Shown here piece after piece: positions 24,401 to 30,518 of a stretch of DNA of 37,472 bases. The first letter of the stretch is position 1. Every line of letters starts with the position of its first letter. Below the pieces are notes generated by a model. It was not told where the DNA came from, did no database searches, and saw nothing but the letters and a program-made list of their open reading frames with translations. The translations under genes were made by a program, and so were the position numbers. This DNA comes from a virus. The stretch is from the IMG/VR virus record IMGVR_UViG_3300042907_000250, positions 1 through 37,472 of that record; one strand, written 5' to 3'.

Positions 24401-24963
24401 GCCGTACCGTAATCCCGGTAAGACTGCCGCAACTGCCGATTGCCGTCAGCGATCAAACGAGCCTGAGTCGCAACCTGCTTCTGATCCTGCGAAAAAGATT
24501 TAAACGCATCCGAAACACCATGCAGGCCAACGCCTAACGCCCCAACAGACGTAAGCGCACCAGCAAGCAAACCTGGAAGAGCAAGAGAAGCTTTCGCCAA
24601 AGCATCCAAAGACGCAGTCGCGCCAGCAGCCGCATACGCCAACGCCGGAAGCAAATCCAAACCGGCAATGACAATGTTCATGCGAATCGCACGGCTGAAC
24701 GAATTGCGCTTGAAGATATGTTCAACCTGAGACAAGTCTCGCTTGAAACCATCCCAGTCAGTACGAACCCTGACCGTTACCGGCCTAGCCTCTTGAGCCT
24801 GCCGGTAAGCCTCAAGCTTCGCCATCCCGGCGTTATCAAGATCAACCTTCGCCTGAACCGTGAAATCAACACGCTTCTGCTCAAGCTTCCGCTTCGTGTC
24901 AGAGTGAAAACCCTTGACAGAAGGGACAATCCGTACTGCGGCTTCGCCAGCAATAGATGCCAT
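18451..24963 (-). CDS. tape measure protein with embedded M15/VldE-like peptidase domain (2170 aa)
   Basis: The longest gene in the window, placed directly after the tail chaperones. Residues 1-80 are strand-rich (VDFTVQAKVDLDNAGMAKLE). A hydrophobic stretch is at about 98-150, long coiled coils at 150-600, and a second hydrophobic segment near 930-960. At about 1440-1560 a metallopeptidase-like domain has HPSGQAVDIMIPNWDTPEG and GHLDHIHVL, the zinc-type signature of the ARB-07466/VldE group, probably for local wall opening during DNA entry. A motif YYGxxLFNxLN followed by FAPGGWP occurs twice, near 1281 and 1871. At about 0.15 nm per residue the tail would exceed 300 nm. Confidence 0.93.
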   Translation of the reverse strand: MASIAGEAAVRIVPSVKGFHSDTKRKLEQKRVDFTVQAKVDLDNAGMAKLEAYRQAQEARPVTVRVRTDWDGFKRDLSQVEHIFKRNSFSRAIRMNIVIAGLDLLPALAYAAAGATASLDALAKASLALPGLLAGALTSVGALGVGLHGVSDAFKSFSQDQKQVATQARLIADGNRQLRQSYRDYGTAVRDTTREIQDLNAENRRSSLNVADAILGVQEAADRLRQGGQKTLLELRRDQLGYLQSVDRLQEVQTRAQRVSEDVAEANSKGVQGADRVADALDQISKNIEKIETDKIDKVGLAMEKLSPNARSFVEATRSMEGQWKSLQNAVQDNLFQDLDKAILNLGNSTLPTLESGLSRVATGLNKNFQNLGESLGSDSSKSMMDKIFGNTNEGLERLSVGMKPLTDGLMRLMAESSDFLPRLGAASTKVFGKFDNWVARISSDGRLDRWIDKGLDGFTHLGNTILNIGHSISSMSEIFDRATGNSGGFLKLLSDKSKQLSDYLDTPKGKNRLHDYFKQTQEFLHALRDGYQDVKPIIKDVVEVAREWSLFLLNGLGVFAQMATTIEKHTGLIKPLLMLYFTTKTVKPIWEVLSSSFKNYERLVMSAANNTAFADNKLLKFHSDSLAKMRGEAVATKKAVESVSQAAAARPAGPVSPLSTLSASEKARRDAAGIGSGPGTLKDRLAAGEAAYLLRQDDRQRRAAALAAAGSSGPSGLTAMMLPSSTQLPQPPKERPQSWMDTGKKTNTRKRNKELKAQWAKYYADLIQPTPTNLGTSGMGRMQGPELPPVALDEFTSKATKTEKSVKSLGNSSDATSNYLRSLSIASAASADSVEAMWTESDKGAKSVQSVGDSSSKATPKAKSFGEAAKAAASNVDSIASSSSKAKDAVSDAGEAAKGAKGKIAEIGTAAKEAGDKVGDSGGRVGLVGRLVGLAGALAGPAVLTMGILAVTKIINVMGEAHRDAAEAAKQQEDSLRNLAGTLDAVTGGFTRQTLAEMASAAQSFAPGSGAFGNNVNINEIVSRLGLNANELFTNAGDPTRSVNFNSDIASLDETVKKQIEDSAEYRDNREAFEQYGLDSMTLAKAARGDAESLKKVNEAKEKPKYNAPVGPRGVPTPITIPDLADLRASLPNRDATFLAEFLTGAQASNAAERANILGGQRSVGKAKLTDAGRAAFGSFGVNDSSVLIDAATGNGVLEISEKPSAEQIAVWDAGQISYQDNGPYAPGKITIPASEIEPYLEAYKDGGMVRGPGGPRDDKVLAKVSSGEHITNAAAVQYYGQGLFNDLNNMNIPRFAPGGWPNVPLKPPPMQPSPPSPSPKPVVPLPTKPVVPLPTTQSTDYPPSNPGETTADWKKRVGYVEGLPGNNPTSPTVAKPAPVFPGIAGRNAAPSSVLTTPAGTSPGVPSVVPQIPGLPPMVQIPAGTPLPGPRTGGEMNLQKNSIGVKRVVESMFPGISTIGGWRATDPHPDHPSGQAVDIMIPNWDTPEGKAYGDQIKSFLQANAAALGIDSMIWQDTYTPMSDPSKARAQNRASSQGPTQGHLDHIHVLTTGGGLPNGSETYRMPTLAGGANINGLQALSSIFPGGLAGLAGLFPGGIPSELLTTSTLTAQEDDENENLFSEKNITQFLSGEASRIGSTLLNVGTSFLSGITGIDFGFLTNTAQTIGNAGMAAWGPKDNNGDSSAPSTGNPVLDSLLGFGGDSSEADVSGASPGTDAAGSIISSVANGVANGQLALDDPNVREALASTGFNMGLLDSVTSITPEAIQAAVDEMGGLLGISKNPKAWVQAMIQAQSSGDKSGIFSTGGARGTGTAKQKAGAALSNAVRMWGVNSAGAPDHPSFAAGGEAANGMAWLSNGEFRTNPQATSYYGASLFNALNSKEIPKGVAKGLSRSGIRGFAPGGWPLDPSMQAAGPLSIAPPPAPPMAPPPAPLAPEQAAPLSTVAPPRMDAIAVPSTGGAPGPGATAPAPDPGALPSVADATAAFGGMGSALGGMGSGGVPQPGASGPAEGDPRATLGAAPVSQNHTNPALSGAISGVASAIGSAAAMAAQAGMAAGSFGASSAIAAAPGVGSSMSSGIQAGAQMAGAITNGAVNILSSLLVGTATSGSTASASGTPMLPQRPPVQSGVPAIGGGRVHNGDIYVTDLADYRRTTERMDAQAAMPFIGKY

Positions 24964-24971
24964 GAAATCCC

Positions 24972-25412
24972 CTAAACGGAAGCTTGTTGGGCACGCGCCA
25001 GCGCGGCCTCTATTGCACTCTTAGTCCTAGAAACCTTCAGCTTGGTACGAAGCTCAAAGCCGGGGATCAGAGGACGCTTCATCGGCTTACCCGTAGCGAC
25101 TTCAATCTGCGTCATCAGCAGACTCACTTCTCTGGTGTGCCCGAAAATTCGCGGCCTCACAACACCGCGATCAGCTTCCTGGGAAGACATCCACTCAACA
25201 GTCTCAGGATGCAAAAGAACAGCCTCGTTCAGGGCGGTTCCCTCAATGTTCATCAAACGATCAAAGAAGCCAAGAAATTCATCCCAGGTACGTTTGCGCT
25301 GCCATCGTGCGCCAACACGTTCCCACTGGAAGTACTCGTAAGCCGAAAAGTGAAGTGTCTGTTGACAATCCCAGCACATCGGCTCCCAGTAGTCATTGAC
25401 TATCTTGATTAT
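24972..25412 (-). CDS. tail assembly chaperone, frameshift extension (T part)
   Basis: This frame has no need of its own start. It is entered by -1 slippage at 25412-25418 and continues IIKIVNDYWEPMCWDCQQTL, HFSAYEYFQWERVGARWQRK and so on to the stop at 24972. The combined product from 25741 would be 256 residues (110 + 146). The segment has two Cys near the join and a basic, Ala-rich end. In siphophages the G and GT chaperones bind the tape measure and guide tail-tube polymerisation; GT is made at low ratio. Internal ATG at 25379 has no evident ribosome site. Confidence 0.88.
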   Translation of the reverse strand: MIKIVNDYWEPMCWDCQQTLHFSAYEYFQWERVGARWQRKRTWDEFLGFFDRLMNIEGTALNEAVLLHPETVEWMSSQEADRGVVRPRIFGHTREVSLLMTQIEVATGKPMKRPLIPGFELRTKLKVSRTKSAIEAALARAQQASV

Positions 25413-25741
25413 TTTCCCAACTGGGCTTCTTCACCAGTCCCAAACATATGCTTCAAATACTTGAGATTGAAGTTCTCCCAAACGTATTCGGGCTGGCTGC
25501 GAAACAAGTCATGGATCGCGTCGTACTGATCACCGAACAGCGCACGCTCACCATCTTCAGCCGTAGTGGAAAGCCGCCACTTATCGACCTGCTCTTTGGT
25601 GGGCTGCTTCAGGACGATGCCCTTCACCTTCATCGGCGGGACAAGGTTCTCACTTACGAGATCAGCCCAAATGTCGTCAGCGTCCAGTTCCTCATCAACT
25701 GCAACGTCTGCCGTCTTACTCTTTGCATTAGCGGTTGCCAT
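25409..25741 (-). CDS. tail assembly chaperone, short form (G, 110 aa)
   Basis: ATG at 25741 follows AAGGAG at good spacing; the open frame upstream to 25798 is not needed. The acidic N-terminal region (KTADVAVDEELDADDIWADL) is followed by PPMKVKGIVLKQPTKEQVDK and a helical end FLNLKYL-like segment (FNLKYLKHMFGTGEEAQLGK) before TAA. Position between major tail protein and tape measure, small size and acidic start fit the G-type chaperone. Its last codons contain the slippery heptamer that yields the longer form. Confidence 0.9.
   Translation of the reverse strand: MATANAKSKTADVAVDEELDADDIWADLVSENLVPPMKVKGIVLKQPTKEQVDKWRLSTTAEDGERALFGDQYDAIHDLFRSQPEYVWENFNLKYLKHMFGTGEEAQLGK
25412..25418 (-). 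promoter_or_regulatory. programmed -1 frameshift site GGGAAAA
   Basis: Minus-strand reading is TTG GGA AAA TAA in the short frame. The heptamer G GGA AAA fits X XXY YYZ, so two tRNAs can slip to GGG AAA and continue ATA ATC AAG ATA GTC in the long frame. The stop of the short frame follows at once, and the long frame is open without interruption to 24972. Confidence 0.9.
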
Positions 25742-25759
25742 GTCTGCTCCTTCAATTTT

Positions 25760-25772
25760 GTTGTGACACAAC
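25760..25772. repeat. 13-bp palindrome before the chaperone gene
   Basis: GTTGTG-A-CACAAC is a perfect odd palindrome. With one mismatch it extends to 23 bases by flanking ATTT/AAAT. It lies between the strong hairpin and the ribosome site of the tail chaperone. It could be an operator or part of a second RNA hairpin. Confidence 0.5.
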
Positions 25773-25777
25773 GAAAT

Positions 25778-25822
25778 CCCCGGCAACCCGGTGGGCAACT
25801 TTCGTCACCCACCGGGCCGGGG
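25778..25822 (-). terminator. strong hairpin after major tail gene, partial terminator candidate
   Basis: CCCGGTGGG (25787-25795) pairs with CCCACCGGG (25808-25816) around a 12-base loop. The outer CCCCGG (25778-25783) pairs with CCGGGG (25817-25822), giving 15 pairs with a three-base bulge. The leftward transcript continues ATTTCGTTG after the stem, a poor U tract. The site lies between the abundantly needed major tail protein and the low-level chaperones, where partial termination or 3' end protection would make sense. Confidence 0.6.
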
Positions 25823-25867
25823 GTCAAACCATCAAGCCCATGAGAGGGCCAACCGATGCACCAAGAT

Positions 25868-26788
25868 TTAGGTAGCGACGGTGATGGCAACAGACGGGAT
25901 CGTCAGGGCCGGGGTCACACCGTTGTAGGTGACCGCGATTGTGGTCGAGCCGCTAGCGATACCAGTGACAAGACCAGTGGACGAAACGGTGGCCTTCGTC
26001 GGATCGGCGCTGACATACGAGCAATCCGGCGTGTAGTTGATGCCGTTGCTGCCAGTGATCACAAGCTGCTTGGTCTTGTTGGGGCCAGCAGTAGCCGTCA
26101 GGCCGGTGACCGCAGCAGCACTGATCGAAGTCGGCTTCGCAACGAACCCGGTCTTGTGAACCAGCGAACGCCAACCCGGCCCACACCAACCCTGCAAGAG
26201 CGAAAAGCCTGCTGCCGCATCACGAAACGCGCCGAACGTCATGGTGTACGAAACCGCGCCGTCATCCTTGTTGTCCTGGTTAGCGACGTTGGTCAGCTTC
26301 ACCTTGGGCAGGATGTAGTACGAGTACAGGTCTTGCCCGTTCACGTCATCCAGGCCAACGAGGTAAGCGCGGTAGAACACGTTCTTCGGAAGGGTCGGAG
26401 CCTCAATGGTGGTGCCGCCCTGTGCGCTCACAGCGAAGTTGGTGGCATCGAACGTGGTGCCCCAATACTTCTCCAGCACAACCTTATTCGTCTCCAGAAA
26501 GTTCGCCTCAAACGTAACCATACGCTTGGAGATGATCGAACGAACCGGATCGGCCTCGCCGTAACCTTCGATGTCAGTGTTGGTGATGTCCTGCGCCAAA
26601 GCGACACCAGCAGACTTCTCAATGATGCCAGCGGACTGAGCGGTAGTCGGCAAAACCAGTTCGCCAGTGGATGGACTCTCCAGCGTCTGCGGAACCGGGT
26701 TCAGCATGGAGTCGAACAGAACCGCGAAATGCTGATTACTAAGAACCAGATCGTTTTTCGCGTCCCGAATTGTTTCAAAGTCAGGCAT
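25868..26788 (-). CDS. major tail protein with C-terminal Ig-like (Big_2-type) domain (306 aa)
   Basis: Residues 1-220 are the tail-tube subunit: MPDFETIRDAKNDLVLSNQH, MVTFEANFLETNKVVLEKYW and YILPKVKLTNVANQDNKDDG are typical of actinophage major tail proteins. Residues about 228-306 form a bacterial Ig-like domain (TKQLVITGSNGINYTP, then KATVSSTGLVTGIASGSTTI). Such domains decorate the outside of the tube and may bind surface sugars. The same domain type ends the major capsid protein. The gene stands between the tail terminator and the chaperones, as in other siphophages. Confidence 0.9.
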   Translation of the reverse strand: MPDFETIRDAKNDLVLSNQHFAVLFDSMLNPVPQTLESPSTGELVLPTTAQSAGIIEKSAGVALAQDITNTDIEGYGEADPVRSIISKRMVTFEANFLETNKVVLEKYWGTTFDATNFAVSAQGGTTIEAPTLPKNVFYRAYLVGLDDVNGQDLYSYYILPKVKLTNVANQDNKDDGAVSYTMTFGAFRDAAAGFSLLQGWCGPGWRSLVHKTGFVAKPTSISAAAVTGLTATAGPNKTKQLVITGSNGINYTPDCSYVSADPTKATVSSTGLVTGIASGSTTIAVTYNGVTPALTIPSVAITVAT

Positions 26789-26801
26789 TTTTACTTTCCT
26801 T

Positions 26802-27302
26802 CTAGATTGGGAGTGACTGCAAAATTTGACGGTAGTTAGGAAGGAAACGCGGCTCGCGAGTGCAAAGCTTAAACGTCACCGGCACAAACTTTTCATCAAT
26901 GAACTGCTCAGGAACCTGTTGTGGGCCAAGCCATTCCATCGATTCAAGAATCTTCGATGTAGACCCGTCTTTGCGAGGAATCGGAAGCATCCCGATAACC
27001 CCATCGTCCATCATCTGCCTAACGAACCCCACCAGTTCCCAAGTGGTAGAACGCTTTTGAGTGATGCACGCTATCTGCACAAGGCTTTCGTCAGTCCTGA
27101 GCGAACTGTCTGCCTTTCCTGGCTGCCGCCAAATCCGCAGAGTAGGCTGCGTCCCTTGTCCCGATGCAGGATCGTAATAACCTGGCGGTAACCATGTGAA
27201 GGTCTTAACCTTCCCATCGGTAATCCAGTCAAAGTAGTCACAGATTATGTCCTCGACATCCTGGTAACCCGTCGTGAACCAATCCGGCAGAAAATCTGTC
27301 AT
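26802..27302 (-). CDS. tail terminator protein (166 aa)
   Basis: Starts MTDFLPDWFTTGYQDVEDII, with TFTWLPPGYYDPASGQGTQP, TLRIWRQPGK, SLVQIACITQKRSTTWELVG and a terminal region around VTFKLCTREPRFLPNYRQIL. Its place directly before the major tail gene and this pattern fit the tail terminator, which caps the tube once the tape-measure length is reached and joins the head. The ATG overlaps the previous stop as ATGA. Confidence 0.78.
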   Translation of the reverse strand: MTDFLPDWFTTGYQDVEDIICDYFDWITDGKVKTFTWLPPGYYDPASGQGTQPTLRIWRQPGKADSSLRTDESLVQIACITQKRSTTWELVGFVRQMMDDGVIGMLPIPRKDGSTSKILESMEWLGPQQVPEQFIDEKFVPVTFKLCTREPRFLPNYRQILQSLPI

Positions 27303-27730
27303 ATCCGTTCCGACAGATGCATATACAGCGCATCAACAAGATTGCCGGAACCCTCATACGGCGAATACTGATTCCTGCCGTACTCGTCAGCAGCGCCATA
27401 CGGAGTCGAAGACGAACCAACCCGCACCTCACCAACCCAACGATCACGCTTGTAACCCCAATACGGATTAACCGTAGCGGTGATACTTGCCGCGAGAGCG
27501 CCACTCCTAGAACGAGTTTCGATCATCGTTGAGTAAGTCTGTGCAACCCTCTGCGTGTAATCGTGGACGATGGAGCCAACCCTGCCATTAAGCAGAATCT
27601 CTCCGATGGCCTTATTGGGAGGGCCGTAAAGCCTTATGTACCAAGGGCCGGGAGCAATATCCACAAGAGACTTGCCAGCAGCAATGTTCGCAACACCACC
27701 ACCGTTGGAGACTGTCGCATAGCTAGCCAT
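27299..27730 (-). CDS. head-tail joining protein, HK97 gp10-like (143 aa)
   Basis: ATG at 27730 (MASYATVSNGGGVAN) is preferred over the upstream ATGs. Central segments IGEILLNGRVGSIVHDYTQR, MIETRSRSGALAASI and a VGEVRVGSSSTPYGAADEYG signature with a final LVDALYMHL helix resemble gp10-like neck proteins. These sit between head closure and tail terminator. It overlaps the stopper gene by eight bases and the terminator gene by ATGA. Confidence 0.72.
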   Translation of the reverse strand: MASYATVSNGGGVANIAAGKSLVDIAPGPWYIRLYGPPNKAIGEILLNGRVGSIVHDYTQRVAQTYSTMIETRSRSGALAASITATVNPYWGYKRDRWVGEVRVGSSSTPYGAADEYGRNQYSPYEGSGNLVDALYMHLSERI

Positions 27731-28091
27731 ACACACCCTCCACATCAAGCCAGTAGTAACCGAAATCAGTTCCGGTCAAACCACTAGGGTAATCCCACTC
27801 AGGCCGCGAAATCACTTGGTATCTAACACCATTGATCTCAACCCGGTCACCAAACAAAACCCGAACAGAAGCTTTCTTCGGCAACCCAATCATACCGCGA
27901 GAACTGGAAGACTCCTGGCCCTTCATTGAAGGACTCGCAGACAAACCGCCCATCACAACATTCGAAACAACACCAACAAAGGCGTTGCCCTCGTCGTCAA
28001 GCATGTCTACCGGATTGCCTTGTGCGTCAACAGGATCGCCGTGCCGATCACGCTCAGGAGCGCGAAACACCCTCACCGTCTGATTCCTCAC
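27723..28091 (-). CDS. head-closure / stopper protein (122 aa)
   Basis: GTG at 28091 overlaps the connector stop as GTGA. The sequence has VRVFRAPERDRHGDPVDAQG, a middle strand set (FVGVVSNVVMGGLSASPSMK) and VRVLFGDRVEINGVRYQVIS followed by RPEWDYPSGL. A C-terminal strand like 'DRV.INGV.Y.V...P.W' is typical of stopper or head-closure proteins of siphophages, which plug the portal channel after packaging. The call relies mainly on position. Confidence 0.75.
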   Translation of the reverse strand: MRNQTVRVFRAPERDRHGDPVDAQGNPVDMLDDEGNAFVGVVSNVVMGGLSASPSMKGQESSSSRGMIGLPKKASVRVLFGDRVEINGVRYQVISRPEWDYPSGLTGTDFGYYWLDVEGVYG

Positions 28092-28558
28092 AGATGATCC
28101 GTATCATCCCAGCCAGGATCAAGAGGAGAGAACATCGGAATCGGCTTGTTCATGTCGATTGCGTACAAGTACCCGATGGTCAAATCCTCATCATCCTTGT
28201 AAGAAGTGAGACTCCACAAGCCAGCACCCTTGCGCTGCCTACGAAGAAACTTGTACTCGCCCTCAGTGAAAAACCCTGGAGGACAGTTCTGTTGGCTGTA
28301 CGAAGCAGCCATCGGCCCCATGACCTCGTAGGTGGCCCTGCGAGGATTCTCAATCTCCCGACGAGCGGAAGCGAGAATGATCCCTACAACAGTCCTAGGA
28401 GCGTCTTGCGCTGTGGGCCAAGGCTTTCCAGCGATAGAACGCGCCCACTCTGAGGCCATCAGAAGAACGTCTTCCGCTTGAGCGGACTCAGCGGGAGTCG
28501 ATAACTCCCACTGAGTCCACCTAGCGAGTTCTTCTACCGTGGCAAGCGATTGTGCCAC
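28088..28558 (-). CDS. head-tail connector (adaptor, gp6-like, 156 aa)
   Basis: The first gene after the major capsid, starting at GTG 28558 directly after the capsid stop. N-terminal helices AQSLATVEELARWTQWELST, VLLMASEWARSIAGKPWP and VVGIILASARREIENPRR show the all-helical fold of gp6-type adaptor proteins, with a more variable C-terminal part (GFFTEGEYKFLRRQRKGAGL). Adaptors form a dodecameric ring beneath the portal. Confidence 0.82.
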   Translation of the reverse strand: MAQSLATVEELARWTQWELSTPAESAQAEDVLLMASEWARSIAGKPWPTAQDAPRTVVGIILASARREIENPRRATYEVMGPMAASYSQQNCPPGFFTEGEYKFLRRQRKGAGLWSLTSYKDDEDLTIGYLYAIDMNKPIPMFSPLDPGWDDTDHL

Positions 28559-29713
28559 TTACGCACCGACAGTCAGTGCCCAAGTAGCGGTCTTGCCGTC
28601 AACCACAGCAGTGATGGTGGTAGCGCCAGCGGCGACACCAGTCACCAAACCACCGGAAGAAACGGTGGCCTTAGCGGTATCAGACGAAGACCACGTTGCG
28701 TCAGCAGTGCGGTCATCACCGTTGCTGTCAACGAGACGCAGTTGGCGAGTCTTGTTCGCACCAGCCGAAGCGGTGACGGTGCCCTGGTTGCTGATCGTCA
28801 CGCTGACCGGGATGAGCTGAATCTTCGCGCCACGAACGAAAGCATTCGGGCCGGGATCAACAATCGCCTTGTAGCCAACGAACGTGTCAACGAGCGAGCG
28901 GTCAGAAGTGACCGAAGGATCGTAATCACCCAGCCAACGCAGAGCAATGTTGTTCGCAGAGCCAACAGCGGCCACACGGTCAGCACCAGACATCGGCGCT
29001 GACGGTGGACGAGTCACCATTGCGAAAGCGGTCATGTGGAACAGGTAGGCATCACCGTGCGGAATGTAATCCGAAACGATAACCTCATGTCCCGCAATGC
29101 GTCCCACGCGAGCCTCACGCAAAGCAGATGCCGCGTTATCACCCGTCGAGTCATAGCGAGTGAAGCGATCATCAAGCAGCAGAGCCTCTTCCACGGCGCT
29201 GCCGCAGATCAGGTAGCGGCCCTGGCGAGGAACGAAAGCATCGTTCAACTGACGGCGAGCGTGGACGATTGCGTCGTACACACCATCGACAGTGGCGGTA
29301 TGGGTGGTCACATACGCGGCGTTCTGAATGGTGTCCGACAGACCCTGCTCCAGCTTGCGAGCAACAGCATCCACCTGACGGTTCAAAACCTGTCCAGCGT
29401 AATCGAAGATGTCCAACGTCTTCTCTTCGTCCGTAAGGACAACGAGGCTGTAGACATCGTCGGTGAGCTTGACATCCACCGACGTTTCGGTCAGATCACT
29501 GACGGTGAGGTTACGGGCAGCACCAGTCCCGCGCAGCACGCGAGTGTTTGCATCAGTCGGATTCGGAATCCGAATGGTGATGGTGTCATTGTATTTACCC
29601 GCGAAGTCGCCCAGGCCATCTTTCCACACAAGCTGGGTCAGGACGAGTTCGCCCTGAAGCATTCCCAGAACAGTGTCGATGATGGCATTAGGCTTGATAA
29701 AAGCGTTTGCCAT
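28559..29713 (-). CDS. major capsid protein, HK97-like, with C-terminal Ig-like domain (384 aa)
   Basis: Residues 1-300 show the HK97-type coat pattern of actinophages: MANAFIKPNAIIDTVLGMLQ, ELVLTQLVWKDGLGDFAGKY, DTITIRIPNP, LVVLTDEEKTLDIFDYAGQV and the P-domain region YLICGSAVEEALLLDDRF. Residues about 308-384 are an Ig-like (Big_2-type) domain (KTRQLRLVDSNGDDRTADAT, KATVSSGGLVTGVAAGATTI) that would project from the capsid surface. The scaffold precedes it and the connector follows without a gap. Confidence 0.93.
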   Translation of the reverse strand: MANAFIKPNAIIDTVLGMLQGELVLTQLVWKDGLGDFAGKYNDTITIRIPNPTDANTRVLRGTGAARNLTVSDLTETSVDVKLTDDVYSLVVLTDEEKTLDIFDYAGQVLNRQVDAVARKLEQGLSDTIQNAAYVTTHTATVDGVYDAIVHARRQLNDAFVPRQGRYLICGSAVEEALLLDDRFTRYDSTGDNAASALREARVGRIAGHEVIVSDYIPHGDAYLFHMTAFAMVTRPPSAPMSGADRVAAVGSANNIALRWLGDYDPSVTSDRSLVDTFVGYKAIVDPGPNAFVRGAKIQLIPVSVTISNQGTVTASAGANKTRQLRLVDSNGDDRTADATWSSSDTAKATVSSGGLVTGVAAGATTITAVVDGKTATWALTVGA

Positions 29714-29744
29714 GAAACGGTTCCTTAGTTATTGATGCGCGAAA

Positions 29745-30431
29745 TCAGTTGCCGCGCAGCGAGAATGGGTTACGTCCACCGCGACCAAGGCCACGCTCTT
29801 GCAGTCTTTTCATAACTACATCGGCAGTGATTTCTTCGTCGTCGTCGCCGCCACCAGCACCGCTATAACCTCTGCCCGAAGGAGAATCATCATCTTCGGT
29901 TGACTTCGGCTTCAACGATGCAGGCTTCTTTTTGGTGGCCCGTCCGTCCTCGACACTCAGGACGTTGAGTAGATCATCTATGTCCGCTGCGATTGATTCA
30001 GCGTCATTTCCCTTGATCCTGCTTGCAAAGCGGGGAGGGAGTCCCTTTTCCTCCGCGAGATCGCGGACAAGGTCATCACGTTCGCGGGACTCACGAAAAG
30101 CTTTCAACTCATCCAATTCCTTGGAGAACTGCAATCTTTCGGCTTCCCAGCGTTCAGCGTCAGTCTGCGTGGCCGACTTTAGCGGACGCAATTCCTCGAC
30201 TTCCGCTTTCAGTTTACCATGCTCTTCAAGAATCGGATCGTACTTCTTCCGTTCTCGCGCAAGCCTTTTCGTAACAAGGTTGTTCGCCCACTCTTCGGCA
30301 GTATCCTTTGAGTCGAACTTCCACCAGTTAGAACTAGCAGGAGGAGGGGTGAAATCATCCGCAACCTCTGAGGCACCGGACTCAACAGAACCCGAAGTGT
30401 CCTCTGCACCAACAGCAACATCTTCCGACAT
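29745..30431 (-). CDS. capsid scaffolding protein (228 aa)
   Basis: Highly charged and helical, with a long coiled coil (KRLARERKKYDPILEEHGKL, KAEVEELRPLKSATQTDAER, LQFSKELDELKAFRESRERD), a disordered Pro/Ser/Gly/Asp-rich segment and a basic end (ERGLGRGGRNPFSLRGN). This is the usual scaffold layout, where the C-terminal end contacts coat protein. ATG at 30431 (MSEDVAVGAEDTSGS) is preferred, with GGAGAG upstream. A GTG at 30467 with GAAGG seven bases before it is also possible. Confidence 0.85.
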   Translation of the reverse strand: MSEDVAVGAEDTSGSVESGASEVADDFTPPPASSNWWKFDSKDTAEEWANNLVTKRLARERKKYDPILEEHGKLKAEVEELRPLKSATQTDAERWEAERLQFSKELDELKAFRESRERDDLVRDLAEEKGLPPRFASRIKGNDAESIAADIDDLLNVLSVEDGRATKKKPASLKPKSTEDDDSPSGRGYSGAGGGDDDEEITADVVMKRLQERGLGRGGRNPFSLRGN

Positions 30432-30478
30432 TGAATTACTCACTCTCCGTACCGTTTTAGGCCGCACGTCTCGCCTTC

Positions 30479-30518
30479 CGCACAGAAGCTGTGCGTAAAC
30501 CTAAGCAGCTAGCTGCTT
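30479..30518. repeat. two hairpins at MuF-gene end and scaffold leader
   Basis: AAGCAGCTAGCTGCTT at 30503-30518 is a perfect 16-bp palindrome covering the last codons of the MuF-like gene. CGCACAG at 30479-30485 pairs with CTGTGCG at 30489-30495 over a three-base loop. They flank the junction between the portal/MuF genes and the scaffold/capsid genes. They could tune transcript stability or termination there; no T tract follows. Confidence 0.5.

Noticed and set aside
24972-25379. Independent gene starting at ATG 25379
   Set aside because: The frame is continuous with the slippery site upstream and no ribosome site precedes the ATG, so it is better read as the frameshift extension.
25856-26839. 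327-residue plus-strand frame opposite the major tail gene
   Set aside because: Fully antisense to a confidently identified structural gene, with Arg/Gly-rich unlikely composition.
29036-29728. 230-residue plus-strand frame opposite the major capsid gene
   Set aside because: Antisense shadow of the capsid gene; no ribosome site or family pattern.
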